From Termitomyces sp. T153 (taxonomy: Eukaryota; Basidiomycota; Agaricomycetes; Agaricales; Lyophyllaceae), in assembly GCA_018296165.2 (NCBI GenBank), contig JACKQL020000126.1, forward strand, positions 1 to 64,000: DNA of 64,000 nucleotides, given 5' to 3'. The notes under the pieces were generated by a model, which made no database searches, was not told the DNA's origin, and saw nothing but the letters and a program-made list of their open reading frames with translations. How positions within the stretch are numbered: position 1 is the first letter of the stretch; each line of letters starts with the position of its first letter. Position numbers and translations under genes: made by a program. Shown here in pieces: positions 48,432 through 57,600 of this stretch.

Positions 48432-49685
48432 ATGTCTCCTCCTACTGGTCCCAAAAACCCTGTTTCTTCAGATCCTTACTCTCTCCTTGAAAACTCGGTC
48501 TATCGAGACAAAACCCAGCGTATCAAAGGCATCCGGCACTATCCTGCTTTTGTTTCAGCCATCACTCGACTTGCTGAAGAGGCCAAGGCTAAAGGATCTC
48601 CAGTTTTGGTTGCACGTCATGTTGGAGCTGCTGAACTGGTATGTTCTTTACTCTTTCGAGATTTTCATCCACTAACACCTCTTCTATCCAGGTTTTTACA
48701 GACCAGTCCGATTTTGAGCACATTTCTCAACAATCGGGCATCTATGAAGCCTTATACGGCGTTCAGGAACTCATCGATCGCAGCCTTGCACAGTCTTCTG
48801 CCACTATCAAGAATTGGTGTATTTTTGCCGACACCATCCTTAAAATAATCAAGGACCGTTGTGTCAAAGAAGCTGCCGACCGAGCCGCCAAAGAGGCTAA
48901 AGAACGTGCTGAGGTTCGCCCTTCATTTCTCATCACGACTCTATTCTGATGCCTCCCAGACCCGCCGTCGTGATGACGCTCGCAAAGCTCGTGAACGCCG
49001 TCAGGAGCGTGATAGTGACGTGGAGATGATGAGTGTGTCCTCTCCACGCCCTTCCAAGCGCAAGCCTAACGACGTGAGCTTCTCCTTTATTTTTAGAAAT
49101 GCAAATTAACGAGCTATTTACTCGTTTCTCGCTCTTTTCCCTCTCCCATCAGCATGTTCCTGTGGCGGCACCAGAAGCCAAGAAACCCCGTCTCCACCCT
49201 TCCGTTGGTGCGTTCTTTTACTTCTTTCATTTGAACCTTTCTTGATCCTTCTTCTTCAGCTTCGTACCGTCCTGACGGTTCCTGCGCACAGGCTTTGTTG
49301 GACGAAACCGATCGCATTTTAGCCAAGGACGGCAAGGTTTCTCGCTCCACGCTACGTGACTACGCTCAGGCACTCGATCAAACTGCCTGCCAACAGCTTT
49401 TTGCCCTGGACATTGCTCAGCAACTCTGCAAGCAACTTATTGCCCATCGCGAGGCTGTTAGGACCGCACTCGACGATCATGACATTGCCGACACTGGCAT
49501 CTTGATTTGTGATCTGCAAGTCGCCTCCGATTTGCAATTGGTTTGCCTTCGTTACTTATTCGGAACCTTCCTGTCACTTATCAATCTTTTCCCAGCCAGT
49601 TATCACCGAAAATTCTTCTATTGAGGTCTCTGGGACGGATCCCAAAGCGGACGAAGTAGCGAACGCTATTGAAGCAACGTTGTAG
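48432..49685 (+). CDS. Antisense six-exon cargo gene in the LTR element, unknown function
   Basis: On the strand opposite to gag-pol, six exons join in phase with GT-AG borders: 48,432-48,638, 48,692-48,913, 48,960-49,073, 49,153-49,207, 49,260-49,540, 49,596-49,685; 969 bases, 322 aa. The protein starts MSPPTGPKNPVSSDPYSLLE, has a helical part (GIYEALYGVQELIDRSLAQS, KNWCIFADTILKIIKDRCVK), then a strongly charged coiled coil (AADRAAKEAKERAETRRRDD), a basic nuclear-signal-like stretch (PRPSKRKPND, KKPRLHPS) and a second helical part (SYRPDGSCAQALLDETDRIL, LRDYAQALDQTACQQLFALD). No known domain is recognised. CpG is frequent here, unlike gag-pol. Its position between integrase and the 3' LTR suggests an accessory gene; regulation or defence against silencing are guesses. 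Confidence 0.75.
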
Positions 49686-50117
49686 TTGTTATAGTTCAGC
49701 TTGCTAGGTCTTAGCCCCAATAGATTGTTGTATTTTGCGAGTTTTTGCTTTCTTTGCCTTGCTTCTTTCAAAACGGCCGCCCGTGTCAAACTTCTTTGTT
49801 TGCTCATCATTGATCATCTCCGATTGGCTTTGATCCCTGATCAAGTGATGCGCCACAGCTCCTTTTGCAACTTTTCTTGCTTCTTTTCACCCTCCCCCGG
49901 TTTATTCTCAGTTCGCCATTTATATTCCTGCTTTACCCCGCTTCCCTCATTTGTGCTCCTTTGTTTCGTTGCCTTGGCACTTTCTATACCCCCGCTATCA
50001 TTTCCTAGCGTCGTAGACACCGTATAGCAGTCCCCTAGCATAACTATACACCTTCTTCAATACATTTCCTCAACATGTCAACTTATTTCCATGGTCCTTG
50101 AGGCTTTTGTCCATAAC
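49686..50117. other. Non-coding stretch between antisense gene and pol 3' end
   Basis: 432 bases where the antisense gene and pol converge, so this is the 3' region of both. Moderate CpG content. No further gene is recognised. Confidence 0.5.
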
Positions 50118-53100
50118 TTAGCTGGGTCCTGTGACTTGTGGGTTTCCTTCATGCAGATGTATGCCCTGGAGGTAAAGATCCTCCTCAACAATTCCCTCAG
50201 TCCTTTCTTCCCTTAGCTCTTGTAGTTTAGATGGAGTGATATCAATCCATTCTTCTATACTGGTAGGCAGCATGATGTGTTGCCTAGCCTTGTAAGGAAT
50301 GACCCTGAATGCTGCCACCCTTTCTTGCCACACAGTACCATCCAACTCTGCCACTATGTAGTTGCCCCCTTTAGTTCTTGTGAGCACTACCATAGGTCCC
50401 CAATAGCGAGCAGACATCTTCCCACTCAATGACTTGGCTGCCACCATATTCCTAACCAATACTAAGTCTTTTGGCTTGAACTTGTACTCTTTAATAGAGG
50501 TTTCATTTTCTCTTGTGAAATTCTCTGCCCATTTCAACTTTTCCTTACTAACTCTGCTCCTCATCTCCTCCACATGCTGATAGTGCTTTGCCAATGCTTG
50601 AGCCCTGAGGCCAACTAGTTCTTCAGTAGACACTGGTCCTTCAGGCCAGTCCACTAACCAAGTTGCCTCCACTAAGTCCAATGGTAGAATAGGATGTGCT
50701 CCAGTTACTAAGAAAAAGGGGGAACACCCAAACCTCTTCCTAACTGTGATCCTGTCTGCCCACATTACATGCCAGAAGAACCAATACCACTTGGTCTTGT
50801 CTTCACAGGCTTTATACAAGGCTTGCCTCACATCCCAATGTGGTCTTTCTATCCTTCCATTAGCTCTAGAATTATAGGGAGCAATAGTTATGCCCTGTAT
50901 TCCATACTTCTTAGATAGCCAATGTACCACCTTTGTAAACTGCCCAGCATTGTCTGTCACAATGTTGCTTATACACCCCCATCTACAGATTACTTCTTCA
51001 AATAGCCACTGCCCAATCAACTTGTGGTTGTCCTTCCTCAAAGGTCTACCTTCCATCCATGAGGTCAAAGCACACCTCCCATGTACAATATATTTACACC
51101 CATTTGAACTTGGTGTCATATGCATGGTATCCAAGTGTATGGTTTCAAATATACTGGGAGTATAAGCTACTACTGGTTGCCTGCACACTGCCACCTTCTG
51201 ACGAACTTGGCAAGCATGACAAGTGTCTATGTACCACTTTACATCTGCTTCCATTTCTGGCCACCAAAACCTTTCCTCTAACAAGGCTTTAGTTGCAAAG
51301 GTCCCTCTATGGCCTAGTGCCTCATGGGCTGACTTCAACATGTACATCCTCCTGTCCTTCTCTATCACTAGCTTGTGTTTTCCTTCTTCTCCTCTTCTAT
51401 AGAGCCTTCCTTTAAGATCAAAGAAGAATTGTCTTGCAAACTTGAGAAACTGTCCTTCCTTCATCCCTAACACTTCTCTTTGTACTTTTCCAGGATGCCT
51501 AAGCCAGTCCTGTACTAGAGGCAAGAGACTATCTAAGGTTTTCCCCTTCTCTGTTCTTCTTTCTTCTTGGTACTCTCCTACTGTAGAGGAAGAGGGTTCT
51601 TCTGGTAACAAGAGTGTAGACAAAGTTAGAACTGCCACTGGATTCAAGGTAGTTCCAGCTTTATTACTCTTCTCTTGCAACCTTAAGCCTATCCCCTGCT
51701 CCCTGTCTCTACCCAACTTCACTTCTTCTTGCACATCTTCTGGAGATGTTGCTAGCAAGTAACCTCCTCTTGTGTCAATCTGGTCTATGAAGTCTTCCAA
51801 CTTGAGGGGCACATGCTCCTCCCAACCAGGTACTTTGTTAATCTCATCTGGGTATTCAAAGATCATTGGTTTGGGATCATCCAATAGTGACTGATCTACA
51901 GGAGCATACTCCTCATCCCCTGGCTGCTTCTCCCTGCGAGATAAACCATCCATACTGAAAGTCTTCCCTGGGACATGCCTCAAGGTGAAGTGATACATAA
52001 GTACAGCTTCCACCCAGCACATTATAGTGGCATTAGGCCCAATCCCTGGATTGCTTAGCATCCCTTTCAGGTACTTAGCATCACTCTCAACAATAAGCTT
52101 CCTGCACCCTAGTAACCAATAGCTGCTGACTTGCAAGGCTCTCATAAGCCCATACAACTCCCTCTTAGGTTGTGAAAACCTGGCTTTTCTCTCATTCAGA
52201 GTGATTGACCCTAGTCTAGCACAAGTCCTTATCTTGGGATTGCTACCATCCTCCTGGAAGATACCAAACCCAACAGCCATCCAAGAAGTGTCCACTGCCA
52301 AGATTACAGCACCTTCAGACTCATAGTCTATGGGTTTCAGGGCTGCACAACTTGCTAACCTCCTCTTCATTTCCTTCATAGCCTCCTTCTGTTCTTCTCC
52401 CCAGACAAAGGCCACATCTTCCTTAGTCAACCTATTAATAGGTTCTGAGATCTTGGCATAATCTTGGATGAACATCCTAAATGTGCCACAAGTCCCCAGA
52501 AACTTTCTAACCTCTGAGACATTATGACAGTCTCCCCAGCTCATGACTACTGCATATCTCTTTGTTTCTGGCTTGCGACCTTCATAAGAGCACAAGTGAC
52601 CTACTACAGTTATTTCATCTGCACATAGCACAGACTTAATCCCTGAAAAGGTTCCTCCAGCATACTTGATGCGCTGCACAATCCTATTCACATTGTTCAG
52701 ATGCTCCCATACAAAGCGCCTAATCCCCTTGTTTTCTGCAATGGTCTCATAACCTCCCCCTTCTAGCTCATACCTAGTCTCTGGTCCTCTTATTGGAACA
52801 TCATCAATGTAAGGCCAAGTGAGATGGGGTATTTCTTCCTGCAAGATATAGGTAACATCATCATGGAATATAGGAACTGAATTAGTCCATCCCATTGGTA
52901 ATGTAACCAATCTCAAAGCTCCATAGGGTGTCCGAAAGGTTGTATAATCTCTGGACTTGGGGTCCAAAGTTCTTTCATCATATCCAACATAGAGATCACA
53001 CATGCCTCCACATGCTCTTCCAGCAAAGTGGTTGGCTAGCTCTTCTGTAGCAGGAGGTACTCCAGAATGTGCTATTGTGACCTTGTTTAGAGGTTCCAGA

Positions 53101-53900
53101 CTATGCACAATCCTTAGACTTTTCCCATCCTTCTTCAGAACTGCAAACCATTGTGATCTATATGAGGAATTTGACCTCTCATAAACCCCTGCTTCCAACT
53201 TCCTCTTAATCTCCTTACACAGATCATTGTACTTTCCAGGAGGAATGGGTCTGTTCTTCAACACCCATGGCTGGTGAGGTACTACCGGCATCACCACTGG
53301 TGGAAAGTATTCCTCTTTGAACTTCCCCTTCTGACTATCATTCCATGCAAAAGCTTCATTTTGCTGCATCATCAAGTGGTGCAGTAACTTTCTTTCTTCT
53401 GGCCATAGAAACTCCCCTTCATGTGCTTTGTCTATAATCTGTTTGCACTCCTCTGTGTACCTCCCAGTAGGTCTGAATTCAGGTGGATTTGGATTCAAAG
53501 GTGGCATATCCTTTAAAGGGTCCCCAATGATATTCCTCTCTATCCTGAACTCTTCTGGTGTAGTACCTAGGACTGGCCTAACTTTCTTGGCTACAGGCTT
53601 ATACTTCCCAAACACTTGTACTGTTTCTTCCTGGCTTTTCTCCCCCCCACTCTTGAATTCTTCAGGTAGGTATCCTAGCTCCCCATTCAGATAAGCTCCT
53701 AATAACTGCCCTGTCCTTTCTCCTGCTACTCCAGTGGCATGGTAAGCATACAAGAATGCATCCTTGAGTTCTTGCTGCTCAAAGCTCTTCTCCTTAACAC
53801 AGTACCCCTTAATCCAGAAACCCTCCTCTTCACTGCCCTCTATCATTACTGCAGCCTCTCCTTGGTCAGGGATCAATTCCTCAAGGCTGACACTTTTCCC
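50118..53900 (-). CDS. pol: Reverse transcriptase-RNase H-integrase (Pol)
   Basis: About 1,260 codons, open throughout and lacking an ATG at its start (a TTG at 53,876). It is probably made only by frameshift. Reverse transcriptase lies at residues ~190-400 with LPMGWTNSVPIFHDD and the catalytic YIDD (near residue 355; the usual form is YLDD or YVDD). RNase H has AVDTSWMAVGFGIF, PKRELYGLM and IVESDAKYL. The integrase has an HHCC finger (HEALGHRGTF...CHACQVRQK, residues ~850-890) and a DDE core with IHLDTMHM, IVTDNAGQF and GRIERPHWD. A GPY/F-like end (RYWGPMVVLTRTKGGNYIV) precedes a charged tail. No chromodomain is visible. No stop interrupts the frame. Confidence 0.92.
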   Translation of the reverse strand, partial: GKSVSLEELIPDQGEAAVMIEGSEEEGFWIKGYCVKEKSFEQQELKDAFLYAYHATGVAGERTGQLLGAYLNGELGYLPEEFKSGGEKSQEETVQVFGKYKPVAKKVRPVLGTTPEEFRIERNIIGDPLKDMPPLNPNPPEFRPTGRYTEECKQIIDKAHEGEFLWPEERKLLHHLMMQQNEAFAWNDSQKGKFKEEYFPPVVMPVVPHQPWVLKNRPIPPGKYNDLCKEIKRKLEAGVYERSNSSYRSQWFAVLKKDGKSLRIVHSLEPLNKVTIAHSGVPPATEELANHFAGRACGGMCDLYVGYDERTLDPKSRDYTTFRTPYGALRLVTLPMGWTNSVPIFHDDVTYILQEEIPHLTWPYIDDVPIRGPETRYELEGGGYETIAENKGIRRFVWEHLNNVNRIVQRIKYAGGTFSGIKSVLCADEITVVGHLCSYEGRKPETKRYAVVMSWGDCHNVSEVRKFLGTCGTFRMFIQDYAKISEPINRLTKEDVAFVWGEEQKEAMKEMKRRLASCAALKPIDYESEGAVILAVDTSWMAVGFGIFQEDGSNPKIRTCARLGSITLNERKARFSQPKRELYGLMRALQVSSYWLLGCRKLIVESDAKYLKGMLSNPGIGPNATIMCWVEAVLMYHFTLRHVPGKTFSMDGLSRREKQPGDEEYAPVDQSLLDDPKPMIFEYPDEINKVPGWEEHVPLKLEDFIDQIDTRGGYLLATSPEDVQEEVKLGRDREQGIGLRLQEKSNKAGTTLNPVAVLTLSTLLLPEEPSSSTVGEYQEERRTEKGKTLDSLLPLVQDWLRHPGKVQREVLGMKEGQFLKFARQFFFDLKGRLYRRGEEGKHKLVIEKDRRMYMLKSAHEALGHRGTFATKALLEERFWWPEMEADVKWYIDTCHACQVRQKVAVCRQPVVAYTPSIFETIHLDTMHMTPSSNGCKYIVHGRCALTSWMEGRPLRKDNHKLIGQWLFEEVICRWGCISNIVTDNAGQFTKVVHWLSKKYGIQGITIAPYNSRANGRIERPHWDVRQALYKACEDKTKWYWFFWHVMWADRITVRKRFGCSPFFLVTGAHPILPLDLVEATWLVDWPEGPVSTEELVGLRAQALAKHYQHVEEMRSRVSKEKLKWAENFTRENETSIKEYKFKPKDLVLVRNMVAAKSLSGKMSARYWGPMVVLTRTKGGNYIVAELDGTVWQERVAAFRVIPYKARQHIMLPTSIEEWIDITPSKLQELREERTEGIVEEDLYLQGIHLHEGNPQVTGPS

Positions 53901-54895
53901 AAGTCTTCATTTTTGTCAGGAGGTTTCTTCCCTCTCTCAAAGGTGGGTAGTGCAGTTCTCTTCCCAGTATTAGGGTCCCTGATGGTGATAATTGCACTCC
54001 CATCCTTCAAGTTCTGCACATTGCTCTCTGTTGCTGTGTCAAATGGCCTCCCCAGTAGTACTGTATAGGCAAGTTTCTCAAATATATGCACTTGCAAGTA
54101 TATTGTGAAACCTTCAGCAAACTTGAAGGGCACATTCTTAGCCATTCCCAAAGACTCATTGACTTGTTGATTGGCACTCTCCATGCGCAGTCTTATGTCA
54201 GGATCCCAAGTTAGGCCCAAACTTAGAGCTTTGTCCAAGGCCATGCACACAATCTGAGACCCACTATCCAATATGGCTTCCACCTTAGCCTGGTCATTCA
54301 CACTAGGGTACAGAGACCTTAACACCTGCAAGTCTCTAGCCACATAGACCATTTCAGGCCTATCCCCTGGTGGAAGCTGTTCCAAGAAGGTAGCAACACA
54401 GTCTTCATGAACCACTGATCCCTTTGGAATTCCTTCTTCTTCACCTTTTGAGATATGATAACTTGGCTGAGGCAAGTCATCTATATTGACTTGTGTCATC
54501 ACAGATTCCTCCTCACTATCCTGCACAAAGACCTTGGCTGCTGACCACTTGGTAGCACCTTCTTTCTTTCTCCAGGTCTTCTCCAAATCTTCCTGTATTG
54601 CTGGTACCTTCAACAGTTCCCTGGTAGAGACTGTTACTTCACTATCCAGTATTTTACTAACAATTTCTTCCTCCTTTCTTTGCCATATTCTGGGTTGATA
54701 CAAGTCTTTCTTCTCATTTTGAAATTTTATCACTCTGTCTCCATTAACAGCAGGCACCTGCTCAAATGGCAGACTTCCTTTTTCTATCTCTATGACCCCA
54801 CTTTGCCTTCTTAGATCACTCTCAGGTGGTAGTGGTGTCCTCAATTCAGGCTGGACCTTGCCATCTACCACCCTCCTTGAGTTCTCTAAAAACCC
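53873..54895 (-). CDS. pro: Protease region (Pro), entered by -1 frameshift
   Basis: An aspartic protease-bearing frame of about 340 codons. It is in the -1 frame relative to gag and is best read from the heptamer at 54,895. There is no ATG near its start (the first in-frame alternative is a GTG at 54,871), which supports frameshift entry. The active-site triad is AILDSGSQIVCM (near 54,270), followed by the expected substrate-flap and second hydrophobic-Gly region (YTVLLGRPFDTATES near 54,050). The N-terminal part is a charged linker (EDLEKTWRKKEGATKWSAAK). It ends ...LGKVSALRN at a TGA (53,875-53,873) just past the second slippery heptamer. Confidence 0.85.
   Translation of the reverse strand, partial: GFLENSRRVVDGKVQPELRTPLPPESDLRRQSGVIEIEKGSLPFEQVPAVNGDRVIKFQNEKKDLYQPRIWQRKEEEIVSKILDSEVTVSTRELLKVPAIQEDLEKTWRKKEGATKWSAAKVFVQDSEEESVMTQVNIDDLPQPSYHISKGEEEGIPKGSVVHEDCVATFLEQLPPGDRPEMVYVARDLQVLRSLYPSVNDQAKVEAILDSGSQIVCMALDKALSLGLTWDPDIRLRMESANQQVNESLGMAKNVPFKFAEGFTIYLQVHIFEKLAYTVLLGRPFDTATESNVQNLKDGSAIITIRDPNTGKRTALPTFERGKKPPDKNEDLGKVSALRN
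53894..53900 (-). promoter_or_regulatory. -1 frameshift heptamer, protease to pol
   Basis: The minus strand reads TTG GGA AAA GTG in the protease frame, containing G GGA AAA. Slipping back one base gives GGG AAA AGT and enters the pol frame, which is open through SVSLEELIPDQGEA. The protease stop lies 19 bases further on. Confidence 0.7.
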
Positions 54896-56340
54896 TCCTG
54901 TTTCTGCTGCTGGGTGCCCTTCTCATAAACCTGACTCCTAGTGGTTATTAGACTTGACACCAAGTTCTGCAATTCCTCTATCTTCTTCTCCAAGTCTTCT
55001 TTCTCTTTGGGGACTGCCTGCACATAAGTAGCTATACTTGGCATAGTTACTAAGGGTTCTTCTACCCAACCATAGAAGGCTGCAGCTTTTGGATCCATGA
55101 TTGTATTGACCCTTTCTTTAGGAGGCACATTAGGTGGACTCCTGGGAATGGGATCCCCAGAAGGTAACCTAGGCCTGCCTTCAAAAAGAATGAGCTTTCC
55201 CTCTTGGAGTTGAGTTTTGAGGTATCCACAGTCATTGGTACAATGCCCTAGCTCCCAACAATGATAACAGTTTATCCCAGCAGCTGTATTGCTGTTGCCT
55301 TGGAACTGCATGGTCTGCAGAGTCTGTGCAGGTACTCCAATCCTATTCTGCAGTCCCCCTTGCACAGGAGTCTGACTTTTTGCCTTCCACTCATTGTTCA
55401 TGGTCTGCATAAATCCCCTCAAGCTACTCATCTCTTTTCCCAAAGCCATAACTCCATCCTGCAGGTTGGCTAACCTTCCCTCAGTCTCCAAATCAGCCTC
55501 CTGTTTAACCTTGATCATCCCTGGCCCTCTTTCTTTTATAGTTTCTTCACTCCTGAAGGAAGTTCCAGAGTCTACTAAAATAGCCACTATGTTTATGACT
55601 TCTTTCAGATCAAATCTGTCATCTTTGTGTCTCTTCCTGTTAACATCACTATAATGTCCATATTTCTGTAATGCTTGGGCCAAGATGAGCTCCCTGAATG
55701 CTGGAGTAAAGCATTTAGTGAATTTCTCCACCAGTGCTCCATTCCCCAATACTCCTGTCAACTTCTTGGCCTCTGCTCTGAACTTCCTAACAAGTGCATG
55801 AATTTCTTCTGTGTCATTCTGACTTAATCTGGCATGCTCTTTGCAGATCTTGTCAAGCATGGCCACACTTCCTTCTTCAGATATTGCTTCTGGATAAGAA
55901 CTCTGCACTTCTTTGACAAAGGTCTCCCAGCTTGATCCATCACTAAAACTGTCCAATCCTCTCCATTCACTGTCTGTTTCTGCATCCACATACTCTGTTA
56001 CTCTTTCCTTTCTTTCTTCATCATCATTTATTCCTGCAGCCTTGAAGAGGCTTTCCATCTTCCGGATGAAGCGGCGGACTTCTGATGGCTGAGTATGAGT
56101 GAAGCGAGGTGCATCACGGTTTGTAGACAGTGGTAACTTTTGTTTTGAAACTTCTGCTGGCATGTTGAATGTTTGATTTTGTAATGTTGATGTATTGTGA
56201 TTGTTAGTGGTCTTCTTTCTGCTTGCTCTTAAGATTTGTTCAGGGTCCCCAATACTAATTAGATTGAGTGCTTTAGTCTTGTTGCTGTGGGTTGTGGGCT
56301 TGTGAACTTGCTCTGTGGTGTTGACCCTTTGCTTTGGCAC
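54886..56340 (-). CDS. gag: Gag polyprotein
   Basis: A capsid/nucleocapsid protein that packages the element RNA. The frame is 484 codons. The likelier start is the ATG at 56,163 (MPAEVSKQKLPLSTNRDAPR), which gives about 425 aa. A capsid-like helical region spans residues ~30-200 of that product (VRRFIRKMESLFKAAGIN...LLDKICKEHARL...TKCFTPAFRELILAQAL). One CCHC zinc knuckle, CYHCWELGHCTNDC, lies in the C-terminal half. The end is Gln/Glu-rich (YEKGTQQQKQEGF). The slippery heptamer G GGT TTT overlaps the last two codons before TAG, so a fraction of ribosomes should enter the protease frame. Confidence 0.9.
   Translation of the reverse strand: MPKQRVNTTEQVHKPTTHSNKTKALNLISIGDPEQILRASRKKTTNNHNTSTLQNQTFNMPAEVSKQKLPLSTNRDAPRFTHTQPSEVRRFIRKMESLFKAAGINDDEERKERVTEYVDAETDSEWRGLDSFSDGSSWETFVKEVQSSYPEAISEEGSVAMLDKICKEHARLSQNDTEEIHALVRKFRAEAKKLTGVLGNGALVEKFTKCFTPAFRELILAQALQKYGHYSDVNRKRHKDDRFDLKEVINIVAILVDSGTSFRSEETIKERGPGMIKVKQEADLETEGRLANLQDGVMALGKEMSSLRGFMQTMNNEWKAKSQTPVQGGLQNRIGVPAQTLQTMQFQGNSNTAAGINCYHCWELGHCTNDCGYLKTQLQEGKLILFEGRPRLPSGDPIPRSPPNVPPKERVNTIMDPKAAAFYGWVEEPLVTMPSIATYVQAVPKEKEDLEKKIEELQNLVSSLITTRSQVYEKGTQQQKQEGF
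54889..54895 (-). promoter_or_regulatory. -1 frameshift heptamer, gag to protease
   Basis: The minus strand reads G GGT TTT, followed directly by TAG in the gag frame. Slipping back one base continues as GGG TTT TTA GAG into the open protease frame. The heptamer has the X XXY YYZ form and the right phase. A downstream stimulatory fold was not assessed. Confidence 0.7.
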
Positions 56341-56484
56341 TGTTCTCTTCAGTCTTTCTGGGGTAGACCCTCTTGGTGCAAATGATATTTTGATTTAAGC
56401 TTGATGTGTGAACCCTGCTTGCTGGTCCACAAAGTCTTGAACTTGATAACAGTGCTTCTTCTTGTAAACTTTCTAAGCCAAAGC

Positions 56485-56502
56485 CCCTCGCGGTGGGCTC
56501 CA
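56485..56502 (-). promoter_or_regulatory. Primer-binding site
   Basis: Two bases after the 5' LTR, the minus strand reads TGGAGCCCACCGCGAGGG, which starts with TGG as expected for pairing with a tRNA 3' CCA end. The matching tRNA would end ...CGCGGTGGGCTCCA. I cannot name the tRNA. Confidence 0.7.
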
Positions 56503-56504
56503 GA

Positions 56505-57596
56505 TGTAGTACTGGGTTAGAGTAATACTGATAGTTCTGGGGCTTTCTTGAAGACTTAGGCAGTCTACTCCAATTCCACACTGATGTCTTGATGAATGCT
56601 TGAAGTTGAAGGGGTTTACTTCCAAAATATTTCTATTCTGAATGCAGAGGGGTCTCAACAAACTCCAGCCTAAGTGATTCACTCCCTGGGAACCACCGAG
56701 CCTTTGCCTATTAATTGCCTGTCCATTTGCTACTCTACTTGGGCTATTTATACCTCTTTCTACAGTGCACAGACCACCCCCTACATGTGACTTTTGGTTC
56801 CATACTTTCCAGCCCCTTATTCATAACTGTTATTCTAATTCCCCCTTTTGGCATGCCTGTTTCAGTGCCACAGGCCAGTTCCTGGTTCCATCATTCCTCC
56901 TTTGCATTCTTAGCTTCCCTTTGCCCCATTTATCTCTCCCTCCTTTGTATTTCTCCCATTCATATTCTTCCCCATTCAGGTTCTTTCCCATTCAGACTCT
57001 TCCATTCATCTGTTCCCTCCCATTCATTCCATTCATCTTCCTTTGTTCATTTCATATTCTTTCCCATTCAGGTTCTTTCCCATTCAGGTTCTTCCATTCA
57101 TCTGTTCCCTCCCATTTATTCCATTCATCTTCCTTTGTTCATTTCCTATTTTTCCCCATTCAGGTTCTTTCCCATTCAGGTTCTTCCATTCATCTGTTCC
57201 CTCCCATTCATTTCATATTCTTCCATTCATCTCCCTTTCCCTTCCCTTCATTCCATTCATTTCATATTCCTCCATTCATCTTCCTTTCCCTTCCCTTCAT
57301 TCCATTCCAATCTGGTTAGTCTTAGATCAGATCCAGATCTTGCCAGAATTGATGCTACTCAGGTGCTTTTGCCAGTCCCATGCTTCCCCTCCCATTACAG
57401 TGATTGGACTATTATTGAGTGTATAGTCTAGTATAGTCCTTGTCCTATCCTGTTCTGTCTTTCTTCTGGTGTATTTAAAGGGATAATGTTGCTGGGACTT
57501 GTTTTACCAGGAGGCTTACAGTTTTCAGCCTTAATAAATGTTTGTTTTGACTTCTGGTGTTTATTATGTTCCCAATGGTGTGACAACATCGTATCA
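56505..57596 (-). repeat. 5' LTR
   Basis: 1,092 bp, identical in length to the other LTR and differing at three positions seen by eye. TATA-like box at about 57,472-57,481 (minus), which would drive the genomic RNA. Internal tandem units at about 56,968-57,283. Confidence 0.93.
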
Positions 57597-57600
57597 TCAG
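57597..57600. repeat. Target-site duplication TCAG (right)
   Basis: Matches 47,123-47,126 and marks a 4-bp staggered insertion of the LTR element. Confidence 0.85.

Larger units (their letters stand above)
47127..57596 (-). mobile_element. Ty3/gypsy-type LTR retrotransposon, nearly intact, with antisense cargo gene
   Basis: A 10,470 bp element read on the minus strand: 5' LTR (57,596-56,505), primer-binding site, gag, protease, RT-RNaseH-integrase, an antisense gene, polypurine tract, 3' LTR (48,218-47,127). Each LTR is 1,092 bp with TG...CA ends. I count three differences, all transitions (47,319/56,697; 47,684/57,062; 47,834/57,212). The domain order PR-RT-RH-IN places it with Ty3/gypsy elements. 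No chromodomain is seen after the GPY/F-like end of the integrase. All frames are open over their full domains, so the insertion is young and possibly autonomous. It sits inside the Rep part of an older Helitron. Confidence 0.93.

Noticed and set aside
50118..53876. A chromodomain at the integrase C-terminus
   Set aside because: After the GPY/F-like segment the tail (SIEEWIDITPSKLQELREER) lacks the aromatic cage pattern.
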